Assembly (NCBI RefSeq): GCF_024612015.1 | Contig: NZ_CP102512.1 | Coordinates: forward strand, 9,176,001-9,240,000 | Source: Streptomyces sp. CA-210063 | GTDB taxonomy: Bacteria > Actinomycetota > Actinomycetes > Streptomycetales > Streptomycetaceae | Length of the DNA stretch: 64,000 nt | Reading direction: 5' to 3' | Position numbers and translations under genes: made by a program | Notes under the pieces: generated by a model | What the model was told of the DNA's origin: nothing | Seen by the model: the letters and a program-made list of their open reading frames with translations, nothing else | Databases searched by the model: none | In this document: in pieces, positions 58,827 through 64,000 of the stretch | Layout of the letters: each line of letters starts with the position of its first letter | Numbering within the stretch: the stretch's first letter is position 1

Positions 58827-60991
58827 CGTCGGACGGAGGGGTGGTACCCCCCGAACTGCCCGGCCCCCCGCGGCCGGCACCCGATGTCCCGCCCGAGGGC
58901 GAGTCGCCGCGCACCGAACCGGAGCACGACGTCTCCGAGTTGCTCGACGCCATGGGCGGAGCCACCGGTACCCGGGGGCCGTTCGTGTACGCCCCGTACG
59001 GAAACGTCAACGCCGGCTCGGTCCACGGTGGTCAACGTGTGCACACCAGACAGACGGACGACCGGCGGACGGCCCGGGCGGCCAGGGTGCGTGAGGGACC
59101 GATCCCCGAGGCGGAGGTACGAGCCGCCGCATTCGGGTTCGCGGAACCCGAATGGTTCGAGACAGCCTTGGCGGAGCTGGACGGAGGGCTGCTCTTCCTG
59201 GCCGGCCGTCCGGGATCCGGCCGCCGCACCGCGGCGCTCAACCTGCTGCGCGCGTACTGCGGGGACGGGGCCCCGCTGCGGGCCCTGGACAGCGTCACCG
59301 AACTGGACCGTTGGCGGCCCACCGACACCTCGGCCCGCGGCTACCTCGTGGACGGACTGTTCCCGTCCCGGCCGTTCGGGCCCGGTGTGCTCGGGCATGT
59401 GCGTTCCCTGCTGAAGGACGCCGGGGCGCGCATGGTGATCGTCCTTCCCGACGACACGGCCCTGCTGCGCCGCCTCGAACAGGACCTCCACGTCAGTCCC
59501 CTCACCTGCCAACCACCCCCGGCCTCCGCGGTGTTCGGCAGCCGCTTCGAAGCCGTGGTGCCGGACCAGCGCGAGCGGGAGCGCCTGCTGGCCGCGCTGG
59601 ACCGCCATGAGCTGGGGGAACTCCTGGTCCCCGAGCTGGTGCCGGCGGAGGTGGTCGAGCTGGTCACGGCCATCGTCTCGGCCGACGGCGACGCGCAGGC
59701 TCTCGGCGACCTCGGGGCTCGGCTGAGCCACCGGGTCGAGCAGGAAGTACCGGAACTCGTCGGCGAGTTGCGCGACGACCCGGACGCCCTGTCCTTGTTG
59801 CTGGCCGTCTGCGTCTACGAAGGGCTGGACCACCGGATCGTCAGGGAGGAGGCCGACCGGCTGCTGGAGCTTTCCGAGGGGCGTCTGACGGCCGTGCTGC
59901 CGGCGACCGATTCCCAAGGCGCCGAGACCGCCGAGCGCCCCAACCCGGACTTCGTCTTCCGGCGTTCTCTGACGGAGCTGCTGCACGCCGTCCACGCCAC
60001 CCGTCAGACCCGTGAGATCCGCACGGGAGGTGACTACGCGCACACCGTGGAACCGGTCGTCTTCGTCAGGCACCGTCAGGCGGAGGCCGTGCTCAGGCAT
60101 GTATGGCGTGAGTACGGGCAGTTGTCGGACCTGCTCGTCAGATGGCTGAGCGAGGTGCATCGCGACAGCGAACTGACCCAGCCGGTGGGCCGGGTCATGG
60201 GCATGGCGGCGAGCTGGGGAGGCGGACGCCGGGCGTTGCGCCACGTCCAGACCCTCGCCGAGTCCGAGCGCACCACCAGCCGTCTCATCGCGGCGCATGC
60301 CCTCGGCATCGCGGCCGAGGACCCCGTACTGGTCGCGGAGGTGCGCTATCGCCTTCAGCGCTGGAGTCTGGCGGTCAGCCCGCAGCTGAGGACCACGGTG
60401 GCCTACGCGTGCGGTGCGGAGTTCGGGCTGTCGCGTCCCGATGCCGCCCTGCGGCTGCTCAGCACCCTCCTTCGTGGCGTGCGGACCCGCGACCGGGAGG
60501 ACGAGGGACAGGCCCGGGTCCGTCTGGCGGTACGGGTGGCGGTCCAGCATCTGTTCCAGGCGGGCAACGAGGAGAACGTGTTCGACCGCCTGCTGCGGTG
60601 GCTGGGCGAGGAGCAGGCCGACACCGAACAACTTCTGTCACTGTTCGGCCAGTTGGTGCAGTCCCCGCAGTGGTTCCAGCAGCACCTTGCCGACGGGACC
60701 GCCGAGGGGCGGCTCATCGCGGAAGTGATCGGCCGGGCACTGAACGCGGACAGTTCGTTCGACGCGACCTGCGCCGCCGTGCTGCGGTGGGCCGACTGGG
60801 GACGGTGGGACGCGTCGTTGTTCCGCGCGGTGGAGAACCTGTTCACCGCTTTGGCTCGCTCCATGCGATACGGCGAGTTCCGGCTCTTCGTCGAGATGGA
60901 CCAAGCAGACACCGACGGCTGGGCGGGTCGAGACATCGCACGGACCGCGCTCGACAGATGGCGGAGCGGCGAACAAGGGGAGGCGGCATGA
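58823..60991 (+). CDS. STAND/AAA-like protein with degenerate P-loop and GNVNAGSVHGGQ motif
   Basis: 722 aa, GTG 58823 overlapping the cyclase-like stop. Residues 1-55 are Pro/acidic-rich; residues 60-71 carry GNVNAGSVHGGQ. A P-loop-like segment follows at 128-136 (GRPGSGRRT), where the invariant Lys is Arg and Ser/Thr is shifted by one; a Walker-B-like MVIVLPDD is at about 205. The remaining 450 residues are helical (EVVELVTAIVSADGDAQALGDLGARL and similar), resembling the helical arms of STAND NTPases. No membrane segment. Clearly paralogous to the gene at 62341. Role unknown; a signal-responsive scaffold or NTPase of a conflict system is inference. ATGA overlap with the next gene. Confidence 0.65.
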   Translation: MTSDGGVVPPELPGPPRPAPDVPPEGESPRTEPEHDVSELLDAMGGATGTRGPFVYAPYGNVNAGSVHGGQRVHTRQTDDRRTARAARVREGPIPEAEVRAAAFGFAEPEWFETALAELDGGLLFLAGRPGSGRRTAALNLLRAYCGDGAPLRALDSVTELDRWRPTDTSARGYLVDGLFPSRPFGPGVLGHVRSLLKDAGARMVIVLPDDTALLRRLEQDLHVSPLTCQPPPASAVFGSRFEAVVPDQRERERLLAALDRHELGELLVPELVPAEVVELVTAIVSADGDAQALGDLGARLSHRVEQEVPELVGELRDDPDALSLLLAVCVYEGLDHRIVREEADRLLELSEGRLTAVLPATDSQGAETAERPNPDFVFRRSLTELLHAVHATRQTREIRTGGDYAHTVEPVVFVRHRQAEAVLRHVWREYGQLSDLLVRWLSEVHRDSELTQPVGRVMGMAASWGGGRRALRHVQTLAESERTTSRLIAAHALGIAAEDPVLVAEVRYRLQRWSLAVSPQLRTTVAYACGAEFGLSRPDAALRLLSTLLRGVRTRDREDEGQARVRLAVRVAVQHLFQAGNEENVFDRLLRWLGEEQADTEQLLSLFGQLVQSPQWFQQHLADGTAEGRLIAEVIGRALNADSSFDATCAAVLRWADWGRWDASLFRAVENLFTALARSMRYGEFRLFVEMDQADTDGWAGRDIARTALDRWRSGEQGEAA

Positions 60992-61872
60992 GTGACGAGT
61001 CGGCCGAGCGTCTCTACCACCGGACGGCCAGACCGCCCTGGCGGGAGATCCTCAGTCACCGCTGGTCCGCAGCGACGGACTGGTCCCTCGTCCTCAGGGA
61101 TGCCGCCGGTGACCATTACGTCCTCGGCCGCCGTGGAGACCCCGACGACTCCGGCGCACATGTGCCCGCCCCCGACGAGGCCGCGGCACCCGCGCTGGGC
61201 GGCAGCTACACCGACGTCTTTCGTGTGGACATGACCGAGCACGTGGACACCCGTGCCGTCGGCCTGCCCACGGTGTACGGCACGGAATCGGTGGATCTGT
61301 GGGTGTCGTGGTGGGTGCACGATCCGGTGCGCGTCGTGCGCACGAAGACCCTGCACGGCTGGCATGTGATCCGCACCCATCTCACCCGGTCCCTGCGTCG
61401 GCTGGCCGACACCCAGACGACGGCAGGCAACGGGCTCGGGGCACCGGAGATCATGCAGCACCTCGGCCTGCCGCAGCGCGTCGAGGAAACGGGCTTGAGC
61501 TACCGGGTGTTCGACGTACGGCTTCGGGAGACCGGTGAGGAACTCCTCCTCGGCCGGACGGACGACGAAGGAGTCTCCTACTCCTGGACGGCCAGCCGGC
61601 GCGGCGAGTACGAGTTCTGCCGCCAGGCGCTCCACTCCGGGCCGGTCTCCCTGGCGGCGCTCTGGCTGCTCAGGCACCCCGATCAGGTGAGGCAGGTGCT
61701 GGACTGGTCGGTCGACCACCAGGACCTGCTCAGCCCACCGCGCTCCGACTGGCAGGAAGAATTGGCCTCTTTGCTCGGAACACTGTCCGAGCAGGAAAAG
61801 AAAGAGATCTCCTACCTTCTGCGTGACCGCATCTCCGCGCTGGGACGTCACGTTCCCGGTGTTGCCATCTGA
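60988..61872 (+). CDS. Unrecognised protein, possibly SPFH/band-7-like
   Basis: 294 aa, ATG 60988 overlapping the previous stop. I do not recognise the family with confidence. Residues about 75-215 (VFRVDMTEHVDTRAVGLP, VDLWVSWWVHDPVRVVR at 102-118, then IRTHLTRSLRRLADT and ETGLSYRVFDVRL) follow the strand-helix pattern of band-7 domains, in which a W-x-V-x-D-P turn is common, but there is no N-terminal membrane anchor. The C-terminal 70 residues are helical, and the last part (LGTLSEQEKKEISYLLRDRIS) looks like a coiled segment. It lacks the GGQ motif of its neighbours. Last gene of the first transcription unit. Confidence 0.5.
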   Translation: MSDESAERLYHRTARPPWREILSHRWSAATDWSLVLRDAAGDHYVLGRRGDPDDSGAHVPAPDEAAAPALGGSYTDVFRVDMTEHVDTRAVGLPTVYGTESVDLWVSWWVHDPVRVVRTKTLHGWHVIRTHLTRSLRRLADTQTTAGNGLGAPEIMQHLGLPQRVEETGLSYRVFDVRLRETGEELLLGRTDDEGVSYSWTASRRGEYEFCRQALHSGPVSLAALWLLRHPDQVRQVLDWSVDHQDLLSPPRSDWQEELASLLGTLSEQEKKEISYLLRDRISALGRHVPGVAI

Positions 61873-61908
61873 TCGGAGAAACCGCATTCGACATTCGAAT
61901 AGAGAAAC

Positions 61909-61936
61909 GGGCACGCTGCCTTCGGGCAGCGTGCCC
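61909..61936 (+). terminator. Rho-independent terminator with UUCG tetraloop
   Basis: GGGCACGCTGCC, loop TTCG, GGCAGCGTGCCC, a perfect 12-bp stem followed by TTCCCTTT. It ends the cyclase-STAND-SPFH-like unit and separates it from the second unit. Confidence 0.88.
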
Positions 61937-61995
61937 TTCCCTTTGTGTGCCGGGCCCGTGCCCTTTGCACGCCTCGCTCCGCAAGATCCCAAGCA

Positions 61996-62011
61996 TGTGA
62001 CCACAGCCACT
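61996..62011. promoter_or_regulatory. Weaker Crp-type site before the second unit
   Basis: TGTGA-N6-CCACT, eight of ten consensus positions with a perfect left arm. It lies 113 bp upstream of the mini-protein start. A separate palindrome ATTCCC-N6-GGGAAT follows at 62041-62058. Confidence 0.4.
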
Positions 62012-62123
62012 TCCCGTATGCGTTCTGACAGCGGACAGGAATTCCCCGATGCGGGAATCTCGGGGCGTCAGGAAATGACGCACGAGAAATCCTCGCGCGT
62101 CCCCATCACCCCGGAGGGACGAC

Positions 62124-62351
62124 ATGCGAACAGAGGGAATTTTCCAGGACGACAACGTGATCCCCTTTCACCGCCGGCGGCCGGCACCCCAGACGGAGGG
62201 CGACCGCCACGAGGAGCCGGAAGCCGCCGCCACCACGGTGTTGAACGCCGAGCGGGGGATCATCAACACCGGCACGGTCCATGGCGGTCAGCACGTCACC
62301 ACCATCGACCTCTCCGCCCACCCCCACAGCGGAGCCGACGGTGACATCTGA
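62124..62351 (+). CDS. 75-residue mini-protein carrying the GIINTGTVHGGQ motif
   Basis: ATG 62124 with GGAGGGA seven bases upstream, so translation is well supported. Residues 1-40 are polar and probably disordered (EGIFQDDNVIPFHRRRP), residues 45-56 are GIINTGTVHGGQ, and a 19-residue tail follows. Nothing else is present: it is in effect a stand-alone copy of the motif found in the cyclase-like and STAND-like proteins, so it may bind or bridge them. Its last 11 bases overlap the next gene, so the two are coupled. Confidence 0.7.
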   Translation: MRTEGIFQDDNVIPFHRRRPAPQTEGDRHEEPEAAATTVLNAERGIINTGTVHGGQHVTTIDLSAHPHSGADGDI

Positions 62352-64000
62352 GGTTCTCCGGGACGACCAGCTCGACTCCCTCGTCGCGGCCCTGGCTGCC
62401 GGACGGGACACGGTGGTCCTCGCGCCGAACGGTACGGTCAACACCGGTGTGGTGACGGGGGATCAGCGGCAGATCGTGTCCGCCCCGGCGGACGGCGGTA
62501 CCCCTGCGGCACCGATGCGACAGGGCCCCGTACGGGCCAAGGACCTGAAGGCGGCACGGCGGTGTTTCGTACCGCCGCCCGGCTTCGAGGACGCTCTCGC
62601 GGCACTGGACGCCGGTGTTTCCGTGCTCGTCGGAGCACCCGGGACCGGCCGGGAGACACATGCCCTCAATCTGCTGGCCCACGGCAGGGAGGAGCCGGCG
62701 CTGGTCCAGGTGGACGGGGCGGTCGATCTCACCCGGTGGGCGCCGCGACCCAGAGGCGTGCACGGCTACCTGGTCATGGAACCCCCGGACCCCTTCGCGC
62801 TCCGCCCCTGGGACCTCTCCAGGCTGGAAACACCACTGGCAGAGGCCGGTGCGCGTCTCCTCATCGTGCTGGCGGACGCCCCCGGTCTGGCCACCGCACT
62901 GGAGGACCACCTCGGTGCGCCGGTCCTGCGCCATCTGCCGCCGGACCCGCGGAAGGTCTTCGCAGCCCATCTCGCGGACCTCTGCCTCGACGAGGACAGG
63001 TACTCATGCCTGCTGCGGTCCCTGGGACCGGACCTCTTCGACGAGTTGCTGCCCGTGGAGCTGCCGCCCCGCTCCGCGGCACAGGCAGCGGAAGCCGTGG
63101 CCCGGCTGGGCACGGGCGGCGCCTCCTGCGCCGAGGTGCTGCCCGCCCTGGCCCGGGCGGAGGCCCCGGAACTGGTGGGCCGGGCGCGGGAAGACCCCGT
63201 ACTCCTCGCCCACCTGCTCTCCCTCAGCGTCTACGGCGGCCTCGACCACGGTGTCGTCATGGAGCGGGCGGTGGACCTGCTGGCGCTGGTGGGAGCCGGA
63301 CCGGAGCAGGAGCCCACCACGCGGAGCCCGCGCCGTCGGCAGGCCGCGACGGCCGGTCGGCGGCCCATGCCCGAGATCCTGCGTGCCTTGGGGGCGCGCC
63401 GCACGCGACGGGCGGGGACGGACGCGGACACCGTGTCGTTCTTCTGGCCGGCCGTGGGCGATGCCGTGTGGGCGGTCGTGTGCCGTGATCACCCCGACCT
63501 GCTGCCCCTGCTGCACCCGTGGCTCGCCGGCACCGGAGACGAACCGGACCAGATCGAACGGGCCGGGCAGGCAGTGGCCGCCATGGCTGTGGCGACCGGC
63601 GGCCGGACCCTGGAGTTCCTCCGCCCTCTGGCCCTGACCCAGTGGCCTCCGGCCGTCGAGGTGGCCGCCCGGTGCCTGGGCGCGGCCGTCGGCGACCTGG
63701 CAGCGGCGGCGAAGGCGAACGACCTGCTCGACCGGTGGAGCGCCGCACCCGAGGCGGCCCTGCGGACAGCGGTCGCGTACGCCTGCCGTTCGGACCGCGG
63801 CCGGTTCACGGACGGGCATGCCCTTCGGCTGCTGCACCGGCTCATGGAGACGCTGAGCGACGACACGGACGACCTGGCCGTCACCGCGGCTGTCGCCGAG
63901 GCGCTGGTGCAACGCTTCGCGGCGGGCGACTCCCGGACCAGGGGAACCGTCCTGGGCAGGTTGCGCGACTGGGCCGGGTCCGACGGCGTCCCGGCCCGCT
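62341..64000 (+). CDS. STAND-like paralogue with degenerate P-loop, C-terminus beyond window
   Basis: GTG 62341, open to the window end (553 codons). Residues 30-42 read NGTVNTGVVTGDQ, a variant of the shared motif close to the N-terminus. Then VPPPGFEDALAALDAGVSVLVGAPGTGRETHALNLL (P-loop-like at 98-106, Lys replaced by Arg104) aligns with the corresponding part of the gene at 58823, as do RLLIVLADAPGLATALEDHL and ELVGRAREDPVLLAHLLSLSVYGGLDHGVVMERAVDLL. The same changed P-loop in both copies suggests the change is functional rather than decay. Helical repeats fill the rest. Full length unknown, probably about 650-750 aa by comparison. Confidence 0.65.
   Translation, partial: MTSEVLRDDQLDSLVAALAAGRDTVVLAPNGTVNTGVVTGDQRQIVSAPADGGTPAAPMRQGPVRAKDLKAARRCFVPPPGFEDALAALDAGVSVLVGAPGTGRETHALNLLAHGREEPALVQVDGAVDLTRWAPRPRGVHGYLVMEPPDPFALRPWDLSRLETPLAEAGARLLIVLADAPGLATALEDHLGAPVLRHLPPDPRKVFAAHLADLCLDEDRYSCLLRSLGPDLFDELLPVELPPRSAAQAAEAVARLGTGGASCAEVLPALARAEAPELVGRAREDPVLLAHLLSLSVYGGLDHGVVMERAVDLLALVGAGPEQEPTTRSPRRRQAATAGRRPMPEILRALGARRTRRAGTDADTVSFFWPAVGDAVWAVVCRDHPDLLPLLHPWLAGTGDEPDQIERAGQAVAAMAVATGGRTLEFLRPLALTQWPPAVEVAARCLGAAVGDLAAAAKANDLLDRWSAAPEAALRTAVAYACRSDRGRFTDGHALRLLHRLMETLSDDTDDLAVTAAVAEALVQRFAAGDSRTRGTVLGRLRDWAGSDGVPAR

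Noticed and set aside
1..64000. CRISPR arrays, tRNA or rRNA genes, integrases and prophage genes
   Set aside because: None was seen on reading the window; the only repeats are the MITE, short minisatellites and operator families.

Overview
The window is high-GC actinobacterial DNA, almost certainly from a Streptomyces chromosome: strong third-position GC, GTG starts, GGAGG-type ribosome binding sites, 1-4 base ATGA/GTGA overlaps inside operons, lipoproteins with classical lipoboxes, and typical families (PaaX, SpoIIE/PP2C phosphatases, DasABC-like sugar transporters without their own ATPase, DUF6629). No rRNA, tRNA, CRISPR array or prophage was seen.

Layout. (1) 1-9.3 kb: a type III glutamine synthetase (cut by the window edge) diverges from a complete branched-chain-amino-acid type (HAAT) ABC transporter operon that ends with an unusual in-frame fusion of a DMT exporter and an ornithine-cyclodeaminase-like enzyme. 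(2) 9.36-16.3 kb: a gamma-resorcylate/resorcinol pathway on the minus strand (decarboxylase, flavin hydroxylase, transporter, maleylacetate reductase, hydroxyquinol dioxygenase) under a divergent IclR regulator. (3) 16.3-16.5 kb: a 210-bp MITE-like element with 24-bp terminal inverted repeats wedged between two convergent regulators. (4) 16.5-24.5 kb: a PaaX-type regulator and a salicylyl-CoA/gentisate-type operon (CoA-ester hydroxylase, two different acyl-activating enzymes, FAH-family hydrolase, alpha/beta hydrolase), without a gentisate dioxygenase. (5) 24.6-26.7 kb: a phytanoyl-CoA dioxygenase-family enzyme and a membrane protein. (6) 26.7-47.1 kb: a locus that looks built for N-glycan or related mannose/GlcNAc glycan breakdown: GH3 NagZ-type hexosaminidase, GH5_18-like beta-mannosidase, BadF-type amino-sugar kinase, a second GH3, a sugar ABC importer, a GH38 alpha-mannosidase coupled to a His-rich parvulin-like protein, an RpiR regulator, a UPF0309-type SIS protein and a secreted GH84-beta-propeller enzyme. 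Repeated 15-bp TGGT-N7-ACCA palindromes in its promoters suggest one local regulon. (7) 47.2-56.8 kb: a cyclase-family hydrolase, two PP2C/SpoIIE phosphatases and a ribose-type (CUT2) ABC operon. (8) 57.0-64.0 kb: a Crp/Fnr regulator followed by a group of largely unrecognised genes.

The last region is the best candidate for an undescribed system. A class III nucleotide-cyclase-like protein, two paralogous STAND-like proteins with a degenerate P-loop, and a 75-residue mini-protein all carry the same short G-N-x-N-x-G-x-V-x-G-G-Q type motif; a further protein with a possible SPFH/band-7-like fold sits between them. The genes are translationally coupled and split into two transcription units by a UUCG terminator. 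A Crp-type palindrome lies before each unit. A local cyclase-to-Crp signalling loop controlling a conflict or signalling NTPase complex is the working inference. Its last gene runs off the window.
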